In this document: in pieces, positions 25,485 to 33,768 of the stretch | How the letters are laid out: every line of letters begins with the position of its first letter | Numbering within the stretch: the stretch's first letter is position 1 | Source of the DNA: Botrimarina mediterranea | Lineage (GTDB): Bacteria; Planctomycetota; Planctomycetia; Pirellulales; Lacipirellulaceae | Length of the DNA stretch: 64,000 nt | NCBI RefSeq assembly: GCF_007753265.1 | Contig: NZ_CP036349.1 | Coordinates: 620,001-684,000, forward strand | Reading direction: 5' to 3' | Notes under the pieces: generated by a model | The model's input: the letters and a program-made list of their open reading frames with translations, nothing else | Told to the model about the DNA's origin: nothing | The model's database searches: none | Made by a program: the position numbers and the translations under genes

Positions 25485-26216
25485 ATGGCCCTTACCAAAT
25501 CACGACTCGAGTCCTTCGTAGCGATCGCCGCCCTCTGCGTCGCGGCGGCCTCCGGCTGTGCCGTGATGCGCCCGGGCTGCGGCTGCGCCATCGGTAGCGC
25601 CTGTGGGGCCGAAGTCGGTTGCGGCGTTGAGCCCGGTTGCGCCGTCGAACCCGGCTGCGGCTGCGGATCGATTTGTGGCTGCGGCGGCCGGGCTTGGGCC
25701 GGTAAACTGTGGTGCGGCGACGGCGGCTGCGAAGGCGGCTGCGGCCCCGTGAAGCCCCTGATCAACGTCTGCACCGGACCCGATTGCTGCGGCGGTTGCG
25801 ATCCCGGTTGCGGTTGCGAAGCCAGTTGCGGCGTTGAAGTCGGCTGTGGCGTCGAGCCCGGTTGTGGGTGCGGCGTCGGTTGCGGCGACACGTGCGGCGT
25901 GGGCCGCTGCGGTTGTGGCGTGTTGCAAACCGTCGGCTTCGGCCTGCACGCTATCGGACAAGAAGTCGGCAACATCCTGCGGCCGATCGGCGCGCCACTG
26001 GGCCTGTGCTGCCCGTGCGGCAACCGTGGCTGCGGCGGTTGCGGCGACTTCTACTGGAGCGAATGGCACAGCGACCCGCCGCGCTGCTGCGACCCGTGCG
26101 ACGACTGTGGCAACTGGGTTGGCCCCAGCGACCCGCGCAGCATGCGGGCGCCCTACGACCACGAGTTCGCGCCACGCGCCGCATCGCTGCCCTCGACGGA
26201 GATGATGGTGCGCTGA
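25485..26216 (+). CDS. Cysteine-rich lipoprotein
   Basis: 243 residues with 37 Cys (15 percent). The N-terminus is a lipoprotein-type signal ending AAASGC, so Cys25 is the likely lipidation site. The mature part is a Gly/Cys-rich run with repeated EVGCGVEPGC (twice) and many GCG units up to about residue 145. A short Cys-free hydrophobic section follows (VLQTVGFGLHAIGQEVGNI), then CCPCGNRGCGGCGDF and CCDPCDDCGNW. Such proteins may cross-link in planctomycete envelopes, but this is inference. AGGGATG at the start gives a weak ribosome site. Confidence 0.75.
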   Translation: MALTKSRLESFVAIAALCVAAASGCAVMRPGCGCAIGSACGAEVGCGVEPGCAVEPGCGCGSICGCGGRAWAGKLWCGDGGCEGGCGPVKPLINVCTGPDCCGGCDPGCGCEASCGVEVGCGVEPGCGCGVGCGDTCGVGRCGCGVLQTVGFGLHAIGQEVGNILRPIGAPLGLCCPCGNRGCGGCGDFYWSEWHSDPPRCCDPCDDCGNWVGPSDPRSMRAPYDHEFAPRAASLPSTEMMVR

Positions 26217-26244
26217 ACGCTTTCGACGTGCCAAAGGTTGTGAT

Positions 26245-26332
26245 TGTAGGAGGCGTCTCCAGACGCCGATTACGGTCTCATGGCCGAATACGGCATGGAG
26301 CGCGAAATCGGGGTCTTGAGACCCCTCCCACA
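26245..26332. repeat. GTAGGAGGCGTCTC repeat, copy 3 (right arm diverged)
   Basis: 88 bp between the Cys-rich gene and the tatD-like gene, whose stops face each other. The left arm matches copies 1 and 2, while the right arm reads GGGGTCTTGAGACCCCTCCC. The two halves of that changed arm form their own small hairpin. Confidence 0.85.
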
Positions 26333-26361
26333 AGCGACTTCGTCGCAGTTTGCCATCCAGC

Positions 26362-27135
26362 CTAGCGGCGTGCGAAGAGTCGCTTCGCGTTCGCGGTCGT
26401 CTGCTTCGCGAATGCGTCGAACGCCTCGCTGCGGACCTCCGCCAGCAGCCGCGCCGTGTGCGCGACGTGCCCCGGCTCGTTCCGCTTGATCTTCCGCACC
26501 GGTTCGGGCGAAAGGTACGGCGCGTCGGTTTCGACCAAGAGACGATCGAGTGGCACGGTCTTGGCGACCTCACGCAGCTCGTCCGACTTCTTATAGGTCA
26601 CCATGCCGGCGAAGCTGACGTGGAGGCCGAGCTCGATCGCCTCGGCGGCGCCGGCGGCTGTGCCGGTGTAGCTGTGCATGACGCCGACGAGCGGCCCGCG
26701 CTCGCGCGCTTCGCGGAGCATCGCCAGCACGTCCGCCTCGCACTCACGCATGTGGACCACGAACGGCAGGCCCGTTGCTTGTGAAAGCCGTAGGTGGCGG
26801 TCGAAGTAGTCCTGCTGCTGCTCGAAGGGTGTCGAGTCCCAATAGCGATCGAGCCCCGTCTCGCCGATCCCCACCACCCCCGGCTCACTAGCGAGCCGCA
26901 CGATCTCGTCCCAGTCCTCGGGCTGCGCCTCGGCGACGTCGTTCGGCTGGACGCCAACCACGGCGTGCACCATCGGATGCGCCGCCGCGAGCGCCACGAC
27001 CGCGCGGCTCGAAGCCGCATCGACGCCGATCGCGTTCACGTCGAGCGCGCCCATCGAGCGGGCGCGTTGGAGGACTTCCGCCAAGTCGTCGGCGAAGGTC
27101 GGTTGATCGAGGTGGGCATGGGTGTCGTAGAACAT
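26362..27135 (-). CDS. TatD family metal-dependent hydrolase
   Basis: 257 residues, the normal length. Amidohydrolase-fold DNase/deoxyribonuclease family (TatD, YcfH, YjjV). Metal ligands: DTHAHLD (His6, His8), GIGETGLDRY (Glu), VVHMRECEA (His), MHSYTG (His) and ETDAPYLSP (Asp). YcfH is probably the closest type, but the three groups cannot be separated by eye. It is the last gene before the nuo block on the same strand. Confidence 0.92.
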   Translation of the reverse strand: MFYDTHAHLDQPTFADDLAEVLQRARSMGALDVNAIGVDAASSRAVVALAAAHPMVHAVVGVQPNDVAEAQPEDWDEIVRLASEPGVVGIGETGLDRYWDSTPFEQQQDYFDRHLRLSQATGLPFVVHMRECEADVLAMLREARERGPLVGVMHSYTGTAAGAAEAIELGLHVSFAGMVTYKKSDELREVAKTVPLDRLLVETDAPYLSPEPVRKIKRNEPGHVAHTARLLAEVRSEAFDAFAKQTTANAKRLFARR

Positions 27136-27174
27136 GCGTTTAGTTTCTCAAGAACAGCGAACCATTGAGTTAAT

Positions 27175-27249
27175 GGCGAGCCGGCGACGTTAGTCGTCGG
27201 TGGAACTCGGTGCCCGCTTCACACCCACGATTAACATCGTGGGCTCGCC
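27175..27249. repeat. Inverted repeat, GGCGAGCCGGCGACGTTAG family
   Basis: Arms at 27175-27202 and 27222-27249 are imperfect complements with a 19-base loop. Same family and geometry as 8275-8350. It sits after nuoN and before tatD and may terminate nuo transcription. Confidence 0.8.
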
Positions 27250-27281
27250 GTCACTCGTGATCGTGCGTCTCGCGTCACGCT

Positions 27282-28922
27282 TCAACCAAACACCCCGCGG
27301 CACGCCTCGTTCGCCACGCTCGCCAGCCACTCCGGCGCGAGACCCAGGAGCACAATCGGAGCGGCGCCGATCGCCAGCAGCAACTGCAAGGCCCGCTCGG
27401 GGCGATCGGTCGGCAGGTCGTTTGGTGGCGCGTCGAGGCACACCGTCTTAACGACTCGCAGGTAGTAGACCAGCGACAGCGCCGTGTTCAGCACGGCGAC
27501 CACCAGCAACATCGTCATCCAAAACCCGCCGGCGTCCACCAGCGCCCGCAACGCCGCGAGCTTGCCCCAGAAGCCCACCAGCGGCGGCAGGCCTAAGAGG
27601 CCGATCATCGCCAGGCAGAGCGCCGTCGCCGTGACGGGCGCGGTGCGGATCAGGCCGGCGTAGTCGTCGATCGATTCGCTGCCGCGTGTGTTGCGGATGA
27701 CGGCGACCGCGGCGAAGGCCGTGAAGTTGAGGAACAAGTAGCCAGCCGCGTACAGCATCACGGCGCCCGCCGCCGCTGAGGCGCCGGCGGGATCGTTCTC
27801 CGCGAGCGCCACCGCCGCGGCGATCGGCATCAACAGGTAGCCGGCGTGGGCGATCGTCGAGTAGGCGAGCATCCGCTTCGCGCCGGTCTGCGTCAGCGCC
27901 GCGAAGTTGCCAACCGTGCAGGTCAGCGCCGCGGCGACCGCGATCAGCCCGACGACGAAGGACCGGGCCGGAGAAGCGGGGTCGGCCGTTGAGTGCGCGA
28001 CAAGTTGCGTCGTCGCTTCATTTGCCTCGGCGTGGGCGAGCATGTCGAACGGCAACGTCAGCGAGACGATCCGCAGCAGCAGCACCAGCGCCGCGGTCTT
28101 CGACGCGACCGACAGGAACGCCCCCACCTCGGCCGGCGCGCCGGCGAACACGTCGGGCGCCCAGAAGTGGAACGGCGCCGCCGAGAGCTTGAACGCCATG
28201 CCGATCATCACCAGCACGCCCGCCAGCGCCAGCGCCATCACGACGCCGCGTTGCTCCGGATCGGCGGCCATTGTCGAGAGGTGCGCTTCGGCGAGGCGTT
28301 CGCCGAGCGTTGGCAAGTGGGCCGTCCCGGTAAGCCCCGCCAGCAGGCTGATGCCGTAAAGCATCACGCCCGCCGCTGCGGCGCCGTAAACGGAGTACTT
28401 GAGCGCCGCCTCGCCCGACCGGCGGCGGCCCTTCACGATCCCCACCAGCACGTACGACGGCACGCTCGCCATCTCGATCGACAAGAGCAGCATCATCAGA
28501 TGATTCGTGCGGCACATCAGGCACATGCCGAGCGTCGCGCCGAAGAGCATCGCGAAGAAGTCCTGCCCGTCCTCGCGGTTAGCGAGCCCCGTCAGCTTCG
28601 ACAGCACGACCATCAAGACGAGAAACGTCAGCAGCAGCCCGCGCGAGAAGACGCCCAGCGCGTCGTGCCGCAGCATGCCGGTGTAGATCTCGACCGGTTC
28701 GATCGCGGCGAGGCCGCCGCTCGCTTCCCATGCTAAGCAGCCCAGCGCCACGATCGACCCTACCAACGCGATCCAGAACGCCTCGATGCGTCGCAACGCG
28801 ACCGGCACGCGCGCAAGCAGCATCAGGACGATCGTCACGACGAGCGTCATCTCCGGCGCCGACCGCGGCAGGCTGAGGCCCGCCGTGTCGTTAACGAGTT
28901 GTTCGACCAGCGTCGGCAGCAT
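27282..28922 (-). CDS. nuoN: NADH-quinone oxidoreductase subunit N
   Basis: 546 residues, a proton-pumping antiporter-like membrane subunit of complex I. Multiple transmembrane helices; conserved lysine/glutamate segments include LLSIEMASVPSYVLVG, RSGEAALKYSVYGAAAAGVM and GAPAEVGAFLSVASKTAA. The start overlaps the nuoM end by 32 bases. Somewhat longer than E. coli NuoN (about 485). Confidence 0.93.
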   Translation of the reverse strand: MLPTLVEQLVNDTAGLSLPRSAPEMTLVVTIVLMLLARVPVALRRIEAFWIALVGSIVALGCLAWEASGGLAAIEPVEIYTGMLRHDALGVFSRGLLLTFLVLMVVLSKLTGLANREDGQDFFAMLFGATLGMCLMCRTNHLMMLLLSIEMASVPSYVLVGIVKGRRRSGEAALKYSVYGAAAAGVMLYGISLLAGLTGTAHLPTLGERLAEAHLSTMAADPEQRGVVMALALAGVLVMIGMAFKLSAAPFHFWAPDVFAGAPAEVGAFLSVASKTAALVLLLRIVSLTLPFDMLAHAEANEATTQLVAHSTADPASPARSFVVGLIAVAAALTCTVGNFAALTQTGAKRMLAYSTIAHAGYLLMPIAAAVALAENDPAGASAAAGAVMLYAAGYLFLNFTAFAAVAVIRNTRGSESIDDYAGLIRTAPVTATALCLAMIGLLGLPPLVGFWGKLAALRALVDAGGFWMTMLLVVAVLNTALSLVYYLRVVKTVCLDAPPNDLPTDRPERALQLLLAIGAAPIVLLGLAPEWLASVANEACRGVFG

Positions 28923-30627
28923 CGGCGACGGGCGTCACGCCCGTAGTTAATGGGGGACGAAAGGATTGACCAGCCGCGGCGATCGTCGGTTCCGCGACTT
29001 TGGTGACGTAGCCCGGCTGCACGCCGAGCACCACGGCGGCGATGACCAGCGGGACCATCACCACGAGTTCGCGCGGCTTGATCGGCGTGAGGCCGTCGGC
29101 GTGCGGGCCAATATATTCGGGGCCGTAGTACGCCAACCGCACCGCGCGGAGCGTGTAGGCGGCGGTGAGCACCGTGACCGCTGCCGTGGCGATGGCGAGA
29201 GAGGGATTGAACGTCCATGTCGGCAGCAGCACCAGCAGCTCGCCGACGAAGCCACACAGGCCGGGGAGGCCGAGGCTGGCTAGCGCCAAGACGAGCGCTA
29301 GGCCGCTAGCAGTGGGCATGCGGTTCATCAGGCCGCCCATGCGGTCGAGGTCGCGGTGGTGGACGCGGTCGTAGATCACGCCGACGGCGAAGAAGAGCCC
29401 CGCCGACGTGACGCCGTGCGCGACCATCTGGAACACCGCCCCACTAGCGCCGAGGGCCCAGGCGTCGGCGCCGAGCGTTCCGGCGGCGAGCCCCAGCAAC
29501 ACGTAGCCCATGTGGCTCACCGAGCTGTAGGCGACCAGCCGTTTGAAGTCTCGCTGCCCCATCGCGGCCAGCGCGCCCCACAAGAGGCCGACGACGCCAA
29601 CCACGGCGACGACCATCGCCAAGTCGCGGGCCGCTTCGGGACAGATCGGCCAGGCGATCCGCACCATGCCATAGCCGCCGAGCTTGAGCATCACGCCGGC
29701 CAGCAGCATGGAGACGGGCGTCGGCGCCTCGGTGTGGGCGTCGGGGAGCCACGTGTGCAGCGGCACGGCCGGGACCTTCACGGCGAGGCCCAGCACCAGC
29801 GGCACAAACGCCCACCAAGCGAGGTTATGCCCGCCCCACGTCGGCGCGGTGAAGACGTCGGTCGTCTGTGCGAGCCGCGTCATCGCCACGAGGTTGAATG
29901 TCCGCAGCGGCGCGCCGGTCGCTTGGGCGTCGATGAGTTCCATTGGCAACGAATCGCTCAGGTCGATCCACTCGCCTAACTCCCTCGCCGGCGCTTGCGC
30001 TTTAACCGCGTTCGGGCCCAGGATTCCACTCGCCGCCAAGTCCGCCGGCGCCAGCCGCGTCAGGTCGCTCTGCCCGTAGAGCAATAGCCCCGCCCCCAGA
30101 ATCAGCACACTAGCGGCCAGCGTGTAGACGAAGTACTTGAACGCCGCCTTGCGCCCGCCACTGCCGCCCCAGACGGCGATCAGCAGGTACATCGGCACCA
30201 GGATCAGTTCCCAGAAGACATAGAACAGCACGAAGTCGAGCGCGAGGAACACGCCGAGCATGCCCGTCTCGAGCAGCAGCAGCAGCGCGCAGTAGCCGCG
30301 CGGGTGGCGATCGACGCCTAGGCTCGCGATAGCGGCGAGCAGCGAGAGACTCGCCGTCAGGATCACCAGCGGCAGGCTCAGCCCATCGACGCCAAGGAAG
30401 AACTGCACGCCAAGCGACGGGATCCACGGCGCGGTGACGACGTGCGACAGCCCGGCGCCCCCCGCGCGGCCGTCGAAGGCGAGCGACCACGCCATCGCCG
30501 CGACGAGCGCGGTGACGAGGACCGTCAGCTTCTTCGCCGCGCCGCCGGCGCCCTTCGGCACGAGCGCCATCGCGCCCGCCGCGACGAGCGGGATCAGCAC
30601 CAGGAAGGTGAGCGTGTGGTCGTTCAT
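28891..30627 (-). CDS. nuoM: NADH-quinone oxidoreductase subunit M
   Basis: 578 residues from MNDHTLTFLV. Antiporter-like subunit; key segments are ILVPMYLLIAVWGGSGGRK, LPLHTWLP-type VPLHTWLPDAHTEAPTPVSM and HMGYVLLGLAAGTLG. Upstream codons lie in nuoL out of frame, so 30627 is the start. Four bases follow the nuoL stop. It is about 70 residues longer than E. coli NuoM, mainly in a loop with a charged stretch near residues 200-250. Confidence 0.93.
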   Translation of the reverse strand: MNDHTLTFLVLIPLVAAGAMALVPKGAGGAAKKLTVLVTALVAAMAWSLAFDGRAGGAGLSHVVTAPWIPSLGVQFFLGVDGLSLPLVILTASLSLLAAIASLGVDRHPRGYCALLLLLETGMLGVFLALDFVLFYVFWELILVPMYLLIAVWGGSGGRKAAFKYFVYTLAASVLILGAGLLLYGQSDLTRLAPADLAASGILGPNAVKAQAPARELGEWIDLSDSLPMELIDAQATGAPLRTFNLVAMTRLAQTTDVFTAPTWGGHNLAWWAFVPLVLGLAVKVPAVPLHTWLPDAHTEAPTPVSMLLAGVMLKLGGYGMVRIAWPICPEAARDLAMVVAVVGVVGLLWGALAAMGQRDFKRLVAYSSVSHMGYVLLGLAAGTLGADAWALGASGAVFQMVAHGVTSAGLFFAVGVIYDRVHHRDLDRMGGLMNRMPTASGLALVLALASLGLPGLCGFVGELLVLLPTWTFNPSLAIATAAVTVLTAAYTLRAVRLAYYGPEYIGPHADGLTPIKPRELVVMVPLVIAAVVLGVQPGYVTKVAEPTIAAAGQSFRPPLTTGVTPVADAADAGRTTR

Positions 30628-30631
30628 GGCG

Positions 30632-32740
30632 TCACCCCGCGATCCATCGGTAGGCGGCGCCGAGCGAGGCGACGCCCACGAGGACGACCCCCAAAGCGAG
30701 GAAGAAGACGTACTGCCGGAGGCTGCCGGTCTGGGCCCGGCGGAGGGCGACGCCGACAAGCGTCAGCAGGCCCGCCGCGCCGCGGAAGCCGCCATCCACC
30801 AGGCCCCGGTCCACGGGGCCGGCGACAAAGGCCCCCAGGCCCCGCGTCAGCGAATCGGCGCCGCGGCTGAGGCCCGGCAGCCAGTGCTCGTCGAGCTGGC
30901 GGAGGGGTTCGCCGGCGGGGGTCTCGCACTTGCGGCCGCCGCGGTGCATCACCAGAGCGATCGTGGCGCCCGCTAGAGTGGCCCCCAGGGCCGCTAGGGC
31001 GGCCGCTGAGCGGACGTTGGGCTCGTGGGCCTCACATGTCCCTGGGAGCGAAAGAGCCCGCCAGATTGAGCCTGAGCGGCTCTGGTGGGTCGTTGCGGGC
31101 GCCGAGGTCTCCAGCAGCGCCGGCACGGAGACCCCGCTGCCCGGAACCGCCCAGCCCGCCCCGATCGCCATCGTCGCCACGACCAGCATCGGTACGAGCA
31201 TCGACTCGGGCGACTCGTGGGCGTGCTCCGCCGCCTCGGTTCGGGGCCGACCGACGAACGCCAGCAGCCACATCCGGGTGATGTACAGCGCTGTCAGCAC
31301 CGCGCCGATCAGCGGCGCCCAGAAGAGCCAGCCGTAGGAAGGGTTTGCCCGTGAGAAGGCGATCGCCTGCTCGAAGATAGCGTCCTTCGAGAAGAAGCCC
31401 GACAGGCCCAGTCCCAATACCGGTAAGCCAGCGCCAACGAGCGCCAGCAACCCAACGAGCATCAGCCCCGCGGTGAACGGCATCGTACGCCGCAGCCCGC
31501 CCATCGCGCGGAGGTCGTTCGTTCCGACCGCATGGATCACCGAGCCGGCGCCGAGGAACAGCAGCGCCTTGAAGCCCGCATGCGTCACGAGATGGAACAG
31601 CCCCGCGGTCCAGCCACCGAGGCCCAGCGCTAGCATCATGTAGCCGAGCTGGCTAACGGTGGAGTAAGCGAGCACGCGTTTGAGGTCGTGCGAGACGGTC
31701 GCCAGCGTCGCGCCGACCAAGAGCGTGATGGCGCCGACCGTTGCGATGCCGACGAGCACCTCAACGGTAAGCAGCGGGTAGATGCGGCCCACGAGGAAGA
31801 CGCCGGCGGCGACCATCGTCGCCGAGTGGACCAGCGCGGAGACCGGCGTCGGGCCAGCCATCGCGTCGGGGAGCCACGCCTGGAGCGGGACCTGGGCGCT
31901 CTTGCCGATGCAGCCGCAGAAGAGCCCGGCGCCGATGAGCGTCGCCAGGCCGTAGTGGCTGGTGAACCACGTGGGCGCCGCGGCGAAGAGCTTGTCGTAG
32001 TCGAAGGTTCCCGCGAGACCCCAGATCGCCGCGAGCGCCACGAGCATGCCGACATCGCCGACGCGGTTGAACAGCATCGCCTTGGTGGCGGCGGCGCCCG
32101 CCTTGGGGCGTTCGTAGTAGAAGCCAATGAGCAGATAGCTGCTCGCGCCGACGAGTTCCCAGAACGCGAACGTCATCACCGCGTTGCCGGCGAGCACAAC
32201 GCCGAGCATCGCGAAACAGAACAGCGACAGGTGCTGGTAGAAGCGGTGCAGCCGTCCCGCGCGACGCAGCGGCTGGCCGTCGGCGGTGATCGCTTCGTGA
32301 TCCGTGACGGCGTCGGCGCCTTCGCTGGCGGTTTCGTCGGCCAGATAGCCAAGCGAGTACACGTGGACACAAGTCGCGATCAGCGTCACAACGACCGCCA
32401 TGACGACGGTCAGCGCGTCGATGTAGTAGCCGGCCCCAACGTGCAATGAGCCCACGTCCAGCACGCCGAACCACTCGCCCACGAGCGGCGCCGCGGCTTC
32501 GCCGTGCCCCTCTCCGACGGGGTGGGCCGAGACCCAACCGCCCAGCGCCAGAACCGACGCGATCAAGCTGACGCCGATCGCTCCGGTGGCGACATGCCCG
32601 ATCGTCCGCGCGGCGTTGGCTTCGACAGAACCCTTGCCGCGCGCCAGCACCGAACCGGCCAGCGCTGACACAACGAACGACGCCAGTGGCGCAAGCCAGG
32701 CGACGAGCAAGAGCGTCGGCAGGAGTTGTTCGAGAGGCAT
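30632..32740 (-). CDS. nuoL: NADH-quinone oxidoreductase subunit L
   Basis: 702 residues from MPLEQLLPTL. The largest antiporter-like subunit with the lateral helix at the C-terminus. Conserved FFAMLGVVLAGN-type and FWELVGASSYLLIGF segments, RVGDVGMLVALA, VPLQAWLPDAMAGPTPVSAL and HDLKRVLAYSTVSQLGYMML are present. Residues 145-160 carry a charged insert (DETASEGADAVTDHE). An upstream Met at 32773 is possible but less likely. Confidence 0.93.
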   Translation of the reverse strand: MPLEQLLPTLLLVAWLAPLASFVVSALAGSVLARGKGSVEANAARTIGHVATGAIGVSLIASVLALGGWVSAHPVGEGHGEAAAPLVGEWFGVLDVGSLHVGAGYYIDALTVVMAVVVTLIATCVHVYSLGYLADETASEGADAVTDHEAITADGQPLRRAGRLHRFYQHLSLFCFAMLGVVLAGNAVMTFAFWELVGASSYLLIGFYYERPKAGAAATKAMLFNRVGDVGMLVALAAIWGLAGTFDYDKLFAAAPTWFTSHYGLATLIGAGLFCGCIGKSAQVPLQAWLPDAMAGPTPVSALVHSATMVAAGVFLVGRIYPLLTVEVLVGIATVGAITLLVGATLATVSHDLKRVLAYSTVSQLGYMMLALGLGGWTAGLFHLVTHAGFKALLFLGAGSVIHAVGTNDLRAMGGLRRTMPFTAGLMLVGLLALVGAGLPVLGLGLSGFFSKDAIFEQAIAFSRANPSYGWLFWAPLIGAVLTALYITRMWLLAFVGRPRTEAAEHAHESPESMLVPMLVVATMAIGAGWAVPGSGVSVPALLETSAPATTHQSRSGSIWRALSLPGTCEAHEPNVRSAAALAALGATLAGATIALVMHRGGRKCETPAGEPLRQLDEHWLPGLSRGADSLTRGLGAFVAGPVDRGLVDGGFRGAAGLLTLVGVALRRAQTGSLRQYVFFLALGVVLVGVASLGAAYRWIAG

Positions 32741-32779
32741 AATTCTTTCGCGCCGCTTGCGGCTAAGCGGCAAGCCGAG

Positions 32780-33127
32780 TTACCCGCGGAGTTGATCCGC
32801 GGCGTCCACGTCGATGGTGTGCACCGTGTTGTAGAAGTTCAGCGCGATCGCCAACGCCACGGCCGCTTCGGCCGCGGCAAGGACGATCACGAACAGCGCC
32901 ATCAGCTGTCCGTCGAGCCCGACCGACGAAGCGTCGCCGCGGAGGTAGGGGCTGCCGATGGCGATGAAGTTGACGTTGGCGCCGTTGAGCACCAGCTCGA
33001 CGCCCATCAGCACGCCGAGCAGGTTGCGCTTGGTCGCCATGCAGAGGATGCCGGTGATGAACAGCACCGCGCCGACCACGAGGTAGTGGGCGACGCCGAT
33101 CGGTTCGGTCAGGAGGGAGGCGATCAT
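32780..33127 (-). CDS. nuoK: NADH-quinone oxidoreductase subunit K
   Basis: 115 residues with three transmembrane helices. The conserved NLLGVLMGVELVLNGANVNF carries the membrane glutamate that is essential in this subunit. VLAAAEAAVALAIALNFYN holds the second conserved Glu. ATGA overlap with nuoJ upstream shows coupling. Confidence 0.95.
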   Translation of the reverse strand: MIASLLTEPIGVAHYLVVGAVLFITGILCMATKRNLLGVLMGVELVLNGANVNFIAIGSPYLRGDASSVGLDGQLMALFVIVLAAAEAAVALAIALNFYNTVHTIDVDAADQLRG

Positions 33128-33768
33128 GCTGTCGGGGGCTCCGCGGTCTGGGGGTCGGCTTCCACCTCGTCCGGGTCGAACCCGCCCGGCGGCAACTCCG
33201 AGAGCGACCCCGCCGTCACCCGGGTGCGGGCGAGGTACGCGGCGCCCACCAGCACAACGAGCAGATGGACCGAGATGATTTCGAACGGCAACAGGTAGCC
33301 GGCGAGCGGCTCATCGCTATTCGGGTCCCGATCGACGCGCAGACCCAAGAGGCCGAGCGCCAGCGGCGTCGAGGTCCGTGGCGCCTCGTCGAGCGCGGCG
33401 GCCTTCGGACCCTGGCCGCTCCAAGCGGGCACGCTGAACGCGGCCGAAGCGAGCAACACCAACATCGATGTTCCTAGCAGCCCCGCAAGCAAGAACTCCG
33501 ACCGCGACGGCAACATGCTCACGAAACGCTGCTGCGCGGTGAGCATGACGCCAAAGATCAGCAGCACCAGCGTGCCGCCGACATAGATCATCAGCTGCAT
33601 CGCCCCGACAAAGTCGGCGCCGGCAAGGAAGAACAGCCCCGAGGTCGCCGACAGGCTCAGCACCAAGTAGAACGCCATCCGCACAACGTTCGACGACAAC
33701 ACGACCATCGCGGCAAAGCCGCAAGCGAGCGTGGCGAACAAGGCGAAGAGGACGGAGTGCCAGATCAT
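33124..33768 (-). CDS. nuoJ: NADH-quinone oxidoreductase subunit J
   Basis: 214 residues. Five transmembrane helices; MQLMIYVGGTLVLLIFGVML is the conserved pi-bulge helix. A long extramembrane loop near 110-150 (GPKAAALDEAPRTSTPLA) and an acidic Pro-rich tail are longer than in E. coli. It overlaps nuoH and nuoK by four bases each. Confidence 0.92.
   Translation of the reverse strand: MIWHSVLFALFATLACGFAAMVVLSSNVVRMAFYLVLSLSATSGLFFLAGADFVGAMQLMIYVGGTLVLLIFGVMLTAQQRFVSMLPSRSEFLLAGLLGTSMLVLLASAAFSVPAWSGQGPKAAALDEAPRTSTPLALGLLGLRVDRDPNSDEPLAGYLLPFEIISVHLLVVLVGAAYLARTRVTAGSLSELPPGGFDPDEVEADPQTAEPPTA

Noticed and set aside
25485-26216. CRISPR-like or tandem array suggested by repeated GGTTGCGG in the Cys-rich gene
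   Set aside because: The repeats are in frame codons for Gly/Cys with irregular spacing, so they are protein repeats.
8275-27249. CRISPR array from similar hairpin units
   Set aside because: Copies are dispersed in separate gaps, not tandem with spacers.
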